Positions 32,644 through 43,599 of a stretch of DNA of 64,000 nucleotides are shown here, piece by piece; position 1 is the first letter of the stretch; every line of letters starts with the position of its first letter. The stretch is from assembly GCA_944990035.1 (NCBI GenBank), contig CALYLX010000033.1:238003-302002 (forward strand). Direction: 5' to 3'. The stretch is from Clitopilus passeckerianus. Lineage: Eukaryota > Basidiomycota > Agaricomycetes > Agaricales > Entolomataceae. The translations under genes were made by a program, and so were the position numbers. Below the pieces are notes generated by a model that did no database searches, was not told the origin of the DNA, and saw only the letters and a list, made by a program, of their open reading frames with translations.

Positions 32644-33991
32644 TTATCGCCTCCCCCTCACGAACTGGATATTCAGAATCGGAGGCGACCCGATGAAAGG
32701 CAGCCTTCTAACCATCAGCCCCAGAATGAAACACAGCCAATACGCCCTCCTGCCCGCCAAATGATGTTCGTATTTCGCCAGATTCTGCTGATACCAAACC
32801 AACAGGAACTTCCGAAGCTCGAGGTACCGCGAGATGATGCGCGGTGCGAGCCAGTGGAAGAGCATGGATGCTCGGGTGGTGGGTTTGGCGAGGAGCTTGA
32901 GGGAGGTGAGGAGGCTGTCGTTGCGTTGGGATGTGGGTGGAGGTGTTTGGACGGCTTGTACGAAGAAGAGCTTGGCTTCGCGGTTGGAGATGTTGGATAT
33001 GGAGTAGGTGTTTCCTTAGGTGCGGGTTAGTATATTGAAAAGAGCAGAGAGGGTGGGTGGGGATACTGACCTCTTGGTAGATGGAATGAACTGCCTGGAC
33101 ATAGGACATAGGTTGTTCGGTGTATCTCCACGGCTACTGCTCCTTCTAGCACAAGCATCATCTACGGGATCAAAGGTTGAGCACGCGAAAAGACGACAAA
33201 GACAGGCCAAGCCACATACATATGTATTATTCTTCGTATGTTTTATCGGCTTCCTCCCATTAACCTCAAGAAACAAAAATCCTGAAGCCATCAAATCCTC
33301 TTCATGAAAGACCTTCTGGAACGCCCAGCCTTCTTGGTATGGTATATGAGGTCGACTGAATATGAGTTTGGACGGGAAAGTTAGTCCTGCACACGTTCAT
33401 TCAGTTAAAACACATGATTCCTTCACGAGGCAACGGGTGGGACTCACGACGGGTGACGATTTCGGAGGAGTGGAAGTCGAGCACTTCTCCCCGTACTGGT
33501 GTGTTATCGTCCACGATACCAAGAGAGGAGCTGGAGATAGCTGACTTGGGCCGTCGGCGCTTCGTAGGAGCTGAGGTTGATGGGCGGGGCTCATTCGTAT
33601 TTTCTGGTACTTGAGGTTCCACCAGCGGAGCAGTCATCTCAGAAGTCTCTGTTTCCTCTCCCTTCGGTACCTCCTCCTTCCCTTGTGAGCTAATCTTTCG
33701 AGAAAGTTCGACCCGTTCCGACTCGAGCAGGGTACTTTTGGTAGGTGGGGGTGGAGGGGTCGCAGAGTGCTCAGATACTGGCGTTTGGATAGGTAGTTCC
33801 TCTTGAACCTTGTCATTCTCCGCTACTTGGAGTTTGCTTTGAGTCATTTCCGTGTCATCAAGCAAAGGAGATTCCGGAGGTTCTAGAACTTGTTCTTGAG
33901 AAATCCTTGTGCTTCCCACTTCAGGCTCTGAATTCGAGCTTTGCCGTGTTAACCCGGTAGCATCTATGTTGATTGAAGTTCCAGGTTCCAT
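32644..33991 (-). CDS. Mif2/CENP-C-like cupin paralog without the CENP-C motif
   Basis: Four exons (33448-33991, 33220-33386, 33071-33161, 32644-33014) give 390 residues from the ATG at 33991. Residues 1-180 are disordered, Glu/Pro/Ser-rich with a basic patch (TKRRRPKSA). Then comes a copy of the C-terminal half of Mif2: RGEVLDFHSSEIVTRR matches the neighbour's CVVLDFTTKEEVQRR, GWAFQKVFHEEDLMASGFL matches SWSFQKVFGDADFFAAGML, and the cupin barrel runs LEGAVAVEIHRTTYVLCPGS, FHLPRGNTYSISNISNREAK. Two exons line up with Mif2 in phase, and one has exactly the same length (91 bases). There is no RxSxRxxxxPxxWW nucleosome-binding motif. A unique C-terminal extension of about 90 residues is aromatic and partly hydrophobic (WYQQNLAKYEHHL, AYWLCFILGLMV). 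It is likely a diverged paralog able to dimerise through the cupin but not to read CENP-A. Confidence 0.82.
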
Positions 33992-34458
33992 GTTCGTATC
34001 GTCGTATAGAATGATTGTCAAAGCAATGGAGTTTTCGAATGGTAGTTGTTGGGCGCAAAGCAGTGCCCTCGAGATGTCATGCGCGTTCTACCGTTTTGTT
34101 TGTACTCCACGGCTTTGGCCACAAGATCACACAAATGGGGACTATCATAGCGAGGCTCCGTGTCAGCCGGCCTGGGCTCAGCATTCAGCATCGCACCCGA
34201 TCACTACGCTTCAAGGTGAATTACTTCAGAATTACCAGGAAAGAATAAGATGCATGTCTCATAAATCATGTCAATGACTAGAATACAAATGTGTTTAGAA
34301 AGAAGCAGTAGGAACGATAGCAACAGCATAAACCATAAACCAGGAGTAAGCGTGCAGGTAACACGTTATAAGCAGAAGAGTTCTGTAGAAAACAAATACA
34401 ATAATTTATCTAGAAAAATAAGACCCAGCACCATACCCCTCGTTGCCAAACTGACACC
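33992..34458. other. Spacer between the cupin paralog and Mif2; may hold an upstream exon
   Basis: On the minus strand, frames that could extend the paralog upstream are visible: an ATG near 34181 starts MLNAEPRPADTEPRYDSPHL, and the frame just before 33991 reads ISRALLCAQQLPFENSIALT. Joining them needs one missing base near 34081. This may be a real N-terminus with a sequencing error or 5' UTR that is open by chance. The 3' UTR of Mif2 lies at the far end. Confidence 0.35.
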
Positions 34459-36545
34459 TCAAGCCTTGGTCGACATAGCCCTCTTCTGAGCAGGCATCTT
34501 CGACAAGGCCCTAGCAGAGCGACTTTCTGGACCTGCACTCGACGACCTCGTAGGCGCTTTATCCCGTCCACTGAGAGGCGGCTGTAGAGGTCTTGGAGTC
34601 GCCTGGATGGCTTCCGGATCATCGGATGCAACTTTCCGTGCTTGGGTAAAGAAGATTTTGGCATCTCGGTCCCCAATGTTCTCGATGAAATATGAGTTGC
34701 CTGATGAAGGTTCGGTTTGTTGAAGGGTGAGAGGTTAGGGGAAAGGAGTCACCTCTTGGAACCATGAACATTGCTCCAGTGGCAAGAACGAGGCTGGTTT
34801 CGTGTATCTTCAGGTTCACAGCACCCTCAACCACAAGGAAGACCTGTACACATTCATTGAGTACGTTTCATATAGCAGATGAGGGTTGCACATACGTAGG
34901 TATTGTCCTTTGTGGTTTTCGTGTCCTTCCTCGATTTAGGAGGAATCGACAGCATACCAGCCGCAAAGAAATCGGCGTCGCCAAACACTTTCTGGAATGA
35001 CCAGCTACCGCCAGCCGTAGGCTTGAGGGCTAGTGATTTTGCAGTCATAGCAATGCCTTCAGGAATCCAGAATGAGTCAACTGCAAAAGCAGATTTCTGA
35101 TGAGAGCTTACGTCTTTGCACCTCCTCCTTGGTTGTGAAATCCAGCACAACACAATGCTGAGGTGTCTCCTCGTCCCAACCTTCCTCCGGGTTGTTGTCG
35201 TAAACAATCTTCATCTCGGTATCTGGAACCTTGCTCTTGCTCCTCCCTCTTGACCTTCTCTTCTTCGCAGCGCCGAGAGGTTCTGGCTCCTCTTTTGGTA
35301 TCCGTACGATTTTTGCAATCGGAGCGCAGCGAATGGGACCAGAGGTGTCAGGATCTGGGTCGTCACCATGTCGAGATCCCCGCCCATACACAATCTTCTC
35401 GCCGCGCCACCATTCAAGTGGAGGGTAGTGCTTACGTTTGGACTTGCGGACGCCTTCCCGGGTGGCTAAAGAAAAAAAATTGTTAGAAGTGACTATATGC
35501 GTGCAAAGAAGAGAGCTTACGTCGATTTTCTTTCTTTGATCTGCTCTGTGAGGTCTTAAGACTCTTCACAGGCACCTCAAGAACGACCTTTGCCTTCTTC
35601 TTTGGTAGTACTGGCTCCGGTTCTGGTTCTGGACTCTCCTGCTGCCTATCTTCATCATCCGAGAACTCCTGTTCGTCCACTTGCGACAACCCTCGCGCAA
35701 TCTCATCCTCAACATCTGACTCTCCCTCTTCTGGAACATCCGAAAGTGCACCGCGTCTCTTTTGCTGCCCTGATGCTTTCTTTGCAGAAGGTGGACTATC
35801 CTGTGGCATGGGTGGCATGTCGTCGTAATCATCCATAGGGGCACCATAATCGTAATCCAGGCCACCAGCATCATCGTCGTCATCATCATCGTCTTCCCGG
35901 TCCATCCGGGTGAAGCTTGGGCCCTCAGGCATAACTTCGGGTGAGTGCTCACGACCTCCGGTTTGCAGAGGATCCGAGTCAATCTCCATGTCGTCTGCGG
36001 AGTATGCACGAGAGAGGTGTGAAGGCCCAACGCTTGAGCTTCGTCCCATAGATTTGCGCATGGATGTACGCGCTCGTGGGGACGGTATGGAGTCGAAATC
36101 GACCTCGGAGACGCGTGATACTGTGCGTGAGGACAGGTACTGGCCATTGCTCATTCTCCTGTCCGAAGGGCTGCTTGGCTGCCGTGCGTTCTCAAAGTAT
36201 TGCATGGGACCTGATGATGCTCGTTAGCTGTAAGCTTCAAAGAATCATAGAATAGAACGTACTATCGTCCAATTCCATTGACATCTCGCCATCCTCATCG
36301 TATTCCTGCACCACAGCAATGCTCTTCTTCCTCTTCTTGACTGCTCTTCGGGGAGGCGTCTTGTCATCTGCTTGTTGAAGCAGCTCCTCGAATGGCTCGA
36401 AACCATCCGACTTCCTCTCGATTGGCTGCACTGCGACGCCAGTCTTCTTGCCTACTTGAGGGTTGTCACCACGATAGGGTATGTGTGCCTTTTGAAGGCC
36501 GCGGCGCGCGGCGCCTATGCTACTCTTGCGTGCAGATGAGGGCAT
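34459..36545 (-). CDS. MIF2: Mif2/CENP-C inner kinetochore protein
   Basis: Six exons (36263-36545, 35521-36210, 35112-35465, 34896-35080, 34753-34843, 34459-34700) give 614 residues, all in frame. The N-terminal Mif2 domain contains VGKKTGVAVQPIE, SDGFEPFEELLQQAD. The middle is Ser/acidic, with an eight-Asp run. The CENP-C motif is unmistakable: GVRKSKRKHYPPLEWWRGEK (Arg, paired Trp), which binds CENP-A nucleosomes. The C-terminal cupin dimerisation domain runs SWSFQKVFGDADFFAAGML, LVVEGAVNLKIHETSLVLA, VPRGNSYFIENIGDRDAKIF. The protein nucleates the kinetochore at centromeres. Its start is the only sensible ATG (MPSSARKSS). Immediately downstream lies a diverged copy of its C-terminal half, and 2.4 kb upstream a fragment resembling its N-terminal half. 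Confidence 0.95.
35873..35896 (-). repeat. Asp-codon run in Mif2
   Basis: A (GAY)8 run encodes eight consecutive Asp in the acidic linker before the CENP-C motif. The codons are mixed, so it is not a simple microsatellite. Confidence 0.8.
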
Positions 36546-37050
36546 CTTCGACAAAATTTGCCCAACTTTCAGAAAGTTTGGGAACTTTTGATGAATTTGA
36601 GTAAAGTCGACCGAAGCTACCCAAAGTGTGGCGAACTCAAGAGATGATTGGAGGGCTGGTCGCGTGGGAATCTAAACAAAGGACGCGAGACGCGTTTGTT
36701 TACGCTTGCTTGCTCGGACCGACCTGCCTGCTCTCTCTATTAGTCTCGAAGCGCCTCGATTCCAATTCTCATTGAAAAGAAGTCTGCCGTTACTAAAACG
36801 ACACAAAGACGTGCATGATCTGGATTATATGAATCTATCACTACTAATCGGCCTCTAACTCATCCCAGTCGTTCAAACTTCCAAAAAACCTGCGACAATT
36901 AGGATTTGATCGCTCAATACACCATTGCCTCCGATAGTTGAAATTAATAGTAATACGGGAGTAGTATGCTCGGACGGTGAACCAGGCTCAAAGACGTTTT
37001 GAAGTAGGTATCTTGCCTGCGACATTTTAGTTCCACATCCCCTTCGAGTT
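36546..37050. other. Intergenic region upstream of Mif2
   Basis: No gene found; it contains the Mif2 promoter. The 3' end of the dead kinase borders it. Confidence 0.4.
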
Positions 37051-38310
37051 CTACATGCAGAAGCGTAATGGAGTCCAGCTCCACCATTTGGTCTCGGTTC
37101 GGTATTTGTGAGGCCAGTCCTTGTTCCATATTCGACGCTCTAGGTCTGCTTGAGTGAAGCTATCCAAGGAGCGTTCAAGGCACTCCAGAGCCTCGCGGGC
37201 AGTTGGCCGATCCGCAGGGTCAGTTCGTGTCGTAGCATCCAGTAGATCAGAAAAACACTCCAAGCCATCGTATGCCTATATGTCGGTTGATTGGGTTAGT
37301 ATTCAGCTTTTCGGAACGCGGAGAAAGCACGCTTATTGATTCCTTCAAGGCATTACCTAGCTGATAAACGTCCATCTTGAAGGGGCAATACGGTACATCC
37401 ATAGAACGCTCCGGACCTGTTTCATCCTGGCCGAGAATTCCAGCGTCCTTAATATTGGTCTCGCCGTGAGGATAACGCGAAGAGAGCCCAAAATCAATGA
37501 CTGGACAGGCCGGACCGACCACCGTTCACGCCAGGAGAACTTGCTGTATAGGTCCCCGTTATGAGTAAATTCTCAGGCAAAATGTATGCCTCCTGGAATC
37601 AGCCGAGTAATATTTATGCACATATTCAACAAACAGGCATCCCTTAGAATGTCTTCAGTGAAACTCTGCCGCGTTGAATTTAGTGCATACCGATATGCAA
37701 CTTTATAGCGGTGCATGGAGGCCAGACCCTGATGAGCTAGAGGTTGGACAAGCTCAAAGCTCGAGAAGAAGGAATGACTTGTGAGAATACCTTAATAAAC
37801 TGGTGTGAGGCTTCAAGAAACTCTCCAAACCGTCGAAACTGCCAGCGGTCGAAACACCCGAACATGGGCATCACGATAAAGACCTCACCATCCGTCAATG
37901 GGGATGAGAACGCGTCGAGAATAGGCATTGCGATTGTCATTATTTCCAAGCTCCAATGAATTGAGATAGAGACCCAATGAGGCTTCTTCAATGGAAACAC
38001 GCTTGATCACCACCTTTTTCTTGTCTCGTATACGCGTAGCGTCGATGACCACTGTGGATCCTATATCGAAACCAAGGCGGTGAAATAGATGTCAAGGCTA
38101 TTCAATGTCAAGTACTCACGAAGCGGGTAGTCGTCTTCTGCATTGCCATCCTTGGGAGACTTGTCGTTGAGGCCCCACGATGGGATTCAATCCGGGCTGT
38201 AACGTGGCCGGAATCTATAGCCCTTGGCTAGGAAGAAATTAAAAAGAGATACCCAGAAATGCTCAGCGGGAGATCTGAGTTCGTCAGGTATAGCATCCCT
38301 CTGTGGCTTT
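37051..38310 (-). pseudogene. Protein-kinase-like gene, dead copy
   Basis: Sequence closely parallel to the gene at 54731-56011 over its whole length, from the TPDELRSPAEHFWVSLF region to the C-terminal WWSWTPLRFCM. It is disabled at several points: Trp-to-stop in PDWIPSWG (TGA near 38190), a 2-bp deletion at NDNRT near 37925, Arg-to-stop after HFA (TGA near 37570), and a small deletion before IDFGLS that shifts frame. The DFG and the PFKMDVYQLGNALKES region are still readable. It retains intron-like borders, so it arose by DNA duplication. High similarity to the intact copy 16 kb away, in opposite orientation, implies a recent event. Confidence 0.85.
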
Positions 38311-38949
38311 TTTGTTCGCTCGGTTCCACATTCTGGGCCTGTCCTCCAGAAACCCTACGGTGTGGTAGCCAACGAAGAGTGGTCGAACAAGACGCAAAGC
38401 GACTAATTGGGGATTCAAATCAGCATGGTGATGATGGCAAATTTGCCACCACCTCCTTTCGTCCACTTTGTGGGTCCCATAATTCCGCAGACATTCCAAG
38501 AATATTCTGGCTCTGGTTCTAAGTTCTAGATTTTCTTTTTCTGCTTCAATTGGCCTTCAATTACTTTGGTGAATAATGACAATTTTATTTGCAGTTACTT
38601 GATGTCTCCAGAAGTTGCGTTGCGATATGGGTTGGATACTTGCTAATGGAAGTTGGCATGAATATTGTTCGAGAAACCTTCTTAACAGGGAGCGGGAATC
38701 CAAATATGCAAGATGCGAGCTATGTTCGTAGAGCGTCGATGAGGGGAGAGAGTTTTCAAGATCAGGTCTTGCACCTTCGTATCCGACCTGGTTTTGTTTC
38801 ATTGCGATGCGTTGGAGGTACGCTCTTTCAGCTTGTTTTTTTCGTCATATCGGGAAGCTAGAGAAGGTGAGATAAGATGTGGCCTAAATCGGTGACCTTA
38901 TGCACATCACATTAGAAAAACCGCACAGTGTCCGAATGTTTGAAAATGC
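38311..38949. other. Intergenic spacer between the dead kinase and the Mif2-like fragment
   Basis: Short frames only; nothing recognisable. Confidence 0.4.
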
Positions 38950-39694
38950 CTACGGGCTGAAGGTTGGATAGGCAGCCTGAGGATGGCACTCTTGTGGCTC
39001 GTACAGAGTCGCAGGGTACTCCATGCTAGCGGCTTCACACAGTACCATGGGTTCGAGCTGGTTGTCTTCGACGAGAAAGCTTTGTCCAGAACTTGACGCA
39101 TTCATATCAGCCAGCAGTGAGCTATTCATGCTTGATGCGCCCGAGACCAATTCCGGGTCTGAGGGCTTCCGGGACAAAATCTAGCGCAAGAAGAGGCACT
39201 AGACTCGCAACGCATACATCCAGTGTTTTCCTCCCAGTTTTCTCCAATATCTATCTGTTCGTGCTGGGGTAAGTGTCTCATCGCGCATATTTCCATGGCT
39301 AAAAGTAGCTGAAGACATTAGAGAGGGTATCGCCTGAAGCATAATCTGTCAGGCCCGAAGGGCCAATTCCACGGCTCGAAGAATGAACTTGGTCCTCGAA
39401 GTCATTTGAGATAGATAAGGGATCAAACTGAGAGGTAGATGGGCCACTATTGTAGTCCAGTAATCCAGAGAACATATCCTTGGCATGTTGAGTAACCCGA
39501 AGTGCAGAGTCGTATGCACGAAGTAAGGCCTCAAAGTTCTCAAAGCCATCCTCATTAGCATTTAAGAGCGGGATTTTGACTCCTGTCCGTCGGGCTACGG
39601 TTGGATCGCTTGAGAATCTGCGATAGGTGAGGGGGCGCCGACTCGGGGGATTAGATCGAGGCCTTTTAAACGTTAACTCTTGTAATGTAGCCAA
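38950..39694 (-). pseudogene. Mif2/CENP-C N-terminal-like fragment
   Basis: The first open block (39299-39694) contains VARRTGVKIPLL and EDGFENFEALLRAYDSA, which align with VGKKTGVAVQPI and SDGFEPFEELLQQADDK in Mif2 at the same distance from the N-terminus. A second open block (38950-39177) is Ser/Glu/Met-rich. No ATG precedes the first block: it begins at TTG, and the divergent SLM3/MTU1 gene starts about 100 bases away, leaving no room for an upstream exon. No CENP-C motif or cupin follows. It is either a dead N-terminal half of a second CENP-C copy or a gene with a lost start. It may be the missing front half of the cupin paralog at 32644-33991. Confidence 0.55.
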
Positions 39695-39800
39695 AACCCC
39701 ACTTTTTTGTTACGTCGGTCGGTGTGGAGAAAGGTGGCACAATGAGAGCTGCTAATTTCCGAAATGGGGACGCGTTTGTTTGGTTGTGCTTACGTCGTGT

Positions 39801-41429
39801 ATGTCTCTTTGCTCTCGTTCTGTCATCTCCCGGTACTTTCGTTCTGTGCGCACGTACGCCTCACAAGCTAGACCACAATGGCCGAGGAAGGGAGACAAAG
39901 GTATGTACTCTATGACCGTACTTTTGGAACGATGGCTGACAGTGACTCTAGTCATTGTAGGAATGTCTGGAGGCGTTGATTCTTCAGTCGCAGCAAAATT
40001 ACTTGCCGAACAAGTAAGCGGCGGTTGTCCGTATCAGCAAGCCATGGACGCTTATGCAAACTCTAGGACTATGATCTATCTGCAGTGTTTATGCGGAACT
40101 GGGATACTCGTGATGAGTCGGGGACGGACAAAGGGTGTGAATGGGAGAAGGATTGGGAGGACGTTCAGCGAGTTTGCAAAATGCTGGATATACCTTGCTC
40201 AATGGTGCGCGAACAGATTTCAATTGCGATTACCCGACGCTCAAATGAGTATGTCGGACTCAGGTTGACCTCTCCCGACAATATTGGAACAATGTGTTCG
40301 AGCCCTCCTTGCATGACTGGGAAAGAGGTGTAACGCCGAACCCGGACGTGTGGTGCAACAAGTACGTAGGTTGCATCCCAAGCGTCATTTGACAACTTGC
40401 TCATAAACTTTGCAGGGAAATCAAGTTTGGAGAGCTTTTGAAGCACCTACCTTCCTCCACATCGGACGATCCCCTTCTGAAACCCTGGTTTGCGACTGGT
40501 GGGTATCCTGAAGGTGCTGTAAGAATTTTCCTAAACCTTTCCTAGGACACTACGCACGTAAAGACTGGTCCGTAGATGGTATACCCCGTCCGAAACTCCT
40601 CAGTGCTATCGACCCAATTAAAGATCAGGCATACTATCTTTCTTCGATTCCCGAAGAAGGTTTGGCCCGAGCACTATTCCCTCTTGGTGGCCTCCAGAAA
40701 TCGGAAGTCAGAGAGATTGCAGCAAAAGCCTGCCTTCCTACTGCAGAGAGGGCCGAAAGCATGGGGTTATGCTTTGTCGGAGAGAAAGCCAAGTTTAATA
40801 AATTCCTAGGTTTGTGTCTCCTTTCCTGTTTTATGAAGCACCATTGAACGAAGTTTTTAAGCGAATTATATACCTTGTCAACCTGGCCCAATATGTGACC
40901 TTGAAACGGGGAAAGAAGTTGGACAGCATAATGGATTGTGGACGTTCACAATTGGACAGAAAGCCAAAATACCGGGTATGAAGGAAAAGATGTTTGTGGC
41001 GAAGAAAGATCCGGCAGCAAATGTCATTTATGTTGTCCCAGGACCGTAAGTTGTTCATATCTTCAGCATCTGTGCGACTTCGCTCACGCTTATTTCAGTG
41101 ACCATGATGCTCTCCAGTGCACTTCCCTCAGCGTTCAAGACTTCTCGTGGATATGGGCGGACTCTCCCCCGTCCGAGATCAACACAGAGCAAGGACTATC
41201 TGCAAGGGCCAAGATTCGTCACCGTATGGGGACGATGCCATGTCGAGTTTTTGGGCCGTCACACGGGATTGACATGCGTTCCAGGGCACCAGAACATCGT
41301 AGCCTAAATATTCGATTTGATGTACCTGAGAAGGGTGTAGCGCCCGGTCAGGTTGCAGCACTGTGGGATGCGGAAGGTGAATGGGTGCTGGGGTGTGGGA
41401 TAATCACTGGGGTACGAGGAACACGCTAG
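39801..41429 (+). CDS. SLM3: Mitochondrial tRNA-specific 2-thiouridylase
   Basis: The enzyme (MnmA/TRMU/MTU1 family) puts the 2-thio group on the wobble uridine of mitochondrial tRNA-Lys, -Glu and -Gln. Eight exons (39801-39900, 39952-40013, 40067-40204, 40264-40361, 40416-40498, 40546-40809, 40862-41045, 41099-41429) give 419 residues in one frame. The N-terminus MSLCSRSVISRYFRSVRTYA is a classic Arg/Ser-rich mitochondrial presequence. The PP-loop is VGMSGGVDSSVAAKLL; the catalytic cysteines sit in TPNPDVWCNKEIKFG and ESMGLCFVGE; FATGHYAR, DQAYYLSS and NGLWTFTIGQK are also conserved. The divergent Mif2-like fragment begins about 100 bases upstream on the other strand. Confidence 0.95.
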
Positions 41430-41882
41430 CTCGAAGCGACATACATCTCGACACGAAGTTAGTTCTCATTCATAGAATATGTTTCGTTTAATCTAACTTA
41501 TGATAGACGTGAGATAACGAGCCCTTCTCAATTGATAACAACGTGCTCCTGTCAGCAGGGCTCGAGGTCGTATCATGATATTTCCCAAAAACATATTGCG
41601 CAATATTGCCGCGACTCGGCTAACATCTATGACTAGAGGCTGCTTACACAGGAGACTACCTAACCTCGTTGATTGGCGGAAAAGCTTTCCCAAAGGGGAA
41701 GTTCGAGCTATCAACATCAAAATTCATTCGAAAGTTGGACCATTACAAAAAGTCGTTCTTCCCTTTCCTCAGCAGGCTCTGAGCAAGGCACCTCGAGCCC
41801 CTCGCGCATCAACTACTCGTTCTTCATTTCAGCCGGCCTGAAAACTCGTCATAAAAACCAATCACCAAACCTATCACGCACG
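41430..41882. other. Intergenic region upstream of the first secreted protein
   Basis: A frame from 41673 is continuous with the secreted protein but adds no sensible N-terminus, so it is treated as 5' UTR. Otherwise nothing. Confidence 0.45.
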
Positions 41883-42557
41883 ATGAAGCAACTCTCAGTT
41901 GGCACCCTCGCCCTATCTTGCATTGCTCTCGCCTCTGCCAAACCTACCGGCTACTCCAGTAGGCCCTTCCAAATTTCCCAGGTTCAAAGCCCTCAATTTG
42001 GCACATACATAACAAACTCCAAAGATTTTGGCCGTCGCGAAGTTCAGGACGACCCTGCTTTGCTTGTTCGTGCTGCCCAAGTTAACTTCCGGGCATCAAG
42101 ATCGCGGCGCCCTTCGAACCAGGCTAGTGGGTCCCGATCTCACTATAGGAGTGCACCTGAAGTGGAGAGCCGGACGAAGAAGTTGAAGAAGTTGAGGAAG
42201 TTGGTGGAGGTACCTGCGGAAAACCACCAAGAGGAGCAGCCTGAAGCTATCCCACCAGAAGATCTGACCCCAGCAACGGCGCACAAGGAGGTCACTGCCG
42301 AGGTCGAATCTCGCGACTGCCTTGCCGACCTGGAGGCTCGCTTCTCCCCTATCAAGGCCTTTGCTATTTACGCCCAACTGAAGCGCATCAAGGGGCAGCT
42401 CATGAAGGATAAGGCTGATGGTGCGACAAGCGAAGAGGTCAATCAGGCGCAGAGTACCCAGCCCAGTACGGTGGACGGACGAGACTTGGAGGATGAAGAG
42501 CTTCGGCTTGCGATCAGGACTTTCAGTAACGCATTGGATTCCATTGATGAATGGTAA
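41883..42557 (+). CDS. Secreted protein of unknown function, long paralog
   Basis: A single-exon gene of 224 residues from ATG at 41883. The signal peptide is clear: MKQLSVGTLALSCIALASA then KPTG. Residues 35-60 (VQSPQFGTYITNSKDF then GRREVQDDPALLVRAA) resemble the short protein encoded at 43027-43278. The remainder is charged, with a Lys/Arg-rich stretch and one or two helices (EARFSPIKAFAIYAQLKRI). It has a single conserved-looking Cys and no enzyme motif. Such proteins are candidate small secreted effectors or wall proteins, but no function is indicated. Confidence 0.65.
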   Translation: MKQLSVGTLALSCIALASAKPTGYSSRPFQISQVQSPQFGTYITNSKDFGRREVQDDPALLVRAAQVNFRASRSRRPSNQASGSRSHYRSAPEVESRTKKLKKLRKLVEVPAENHQEEQPEAIPPEDLTPATAHKEVTAEVESRDCLADLEARFSPIKAFAIYAQLKRIKGQLMKDKADGATSEEVNQAQSTQPSTVDGRDLEDEELRLAIRTFSNALDSIDEW

Positions 42558-43026
42558 GGCTTTTCAGTTGATGGAGCTTCCACAAAAGAAACTGACAATT
42601 TGACGTTAGATTCAGAGTCATGATGACCTTTATATACCCGCTTTATCTTTGCTAGGTTTATTGTACCACCTATTCTACGGGATGTACGAATAACGAATCA
42701 CTGATTCCTCGAGGATAACATGACCTGCATGAGCTCACGTATGCCAAACACCCCGTCGCGTTTCATAGCGTTGTGTTGATTATTAACATCATTTCAGGTA
42801 ACGCTTTGTAGATTGACGACCGGGCAAAGGTTCTCGAGAGATGATAATCATGCTCGTTGATGAGCGATGTCTGATTGAGGATGACCCGGACCGCGTAACT
42901 CCTGTTCAGCTCGCCCATAAATACCGACATCGAAGTCAGGCGAACACCCAACTTTCAGCTGGTTCTGAAAACACACAAGAAAAATCACTCGCAGGACGAC
43001 GCAGCCAACATAAAATATTCCCGAAC
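42558..43026. other. Intergenic region between the two secreted-protein genes
   Basis: Nothing recognisable apart from the expected 3' UTR and promoter. Confidence 0.4.
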
Positions 43027-43278
43027 ATGACTCGCGCTTTGATCTACATTCTCTTCTGCACCACATCTGCAATCCTCGTCCAAGCTGCCAAATCCAAGTT
43101 ACCTGCAGCTGCATTTGTTCCCAATGCCTACCAAATGGCGTCTGGCGTCGGAAGCTCTCAATTCGGGATGCACACCACTGGAAAAGGTTCGCAAGGATTT
43201 TATCAACGCAGAGAATTTCTCGACCAAGAGGCGTTGATCCTACGTGCACTTGATATCCTATTCGAGGATCTTGACTAG
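43027..43278 (+). CDS. Secreted protein of unknown function, short paralog
   Basis: 83 residues from ATG at 43027. A signal peptide MTRALIYILFCTTSAILVQA precedes a short mature part. GSSQFGMHTTGKGSQGF then RREFLDQEALILRAL parallels SPQFGTYITNSKDF then GRREVQDDPALLVRAA in the upstream gene. It stops where the longer paralog continues, so it may be a truncated duplicate or a distinct short form. No cysteines remain in the mature part. Confidence 0.58.
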   Translation: MTRALIYILFCTTSAILVQAAKSKLPAAAFVPNAYQMASGVGSSQFGMHTTGKGSQGFYQRREFLDQEALILRALDILFEDLD

Positions 43279-43515
43279 CCAAGGTATGAACCTCTGCTTG
43301 CATTCCATTGTTCTCTGGATAACATTTCTTTGTAGGGCGAAGATGCAGTTATTGGCATTGGGGGATTGTGGATGAATAGCACATTTCAAGGTCGTTTCTG
43401 TCATGTAAAGCACGCGACTGCGAAATGCCGACTTATGCCTGCCCAATATGCCAGTAATATAGCAAAGAGGGTAACCGTAGATTCATTCATGCCAGTCAAG
43501 AGGGCGCAAAAAGAT

Positions 43516-43599
43516 AGGCACTACCCGGATTCGAACCGGGGTTACGGGAAATCATCTCGTGGTCAGAATCCCGTGTGATAACCACTACACTATAGCGCC
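43516..43599 (-). tRNA. tRNA-Gln (CTG anticodon) with a 12-base intron
   Basis: On the minus strand an 84-base gene folds as a full cloverleaf. The acceptor stem GGCGCTA pairs with TAGTGCC (one G-U), and the D arm uses GTG/CAC. The anticodon stem CGGGA pairs with TCCCG around a loop with anticodon CTG followed by A37, and the TPsiC arm CCCGG-TTCGAAT-CCGGG is perfect. Twelve bases between A37 and the last loop base form the canonical intron position. The T discriminator and GG start fit eukaryotic tRNA-Gln. It is cytosolic, unrelated to the nearby mitochondrial thiouridylase except by chance. Confidence 0.92.
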
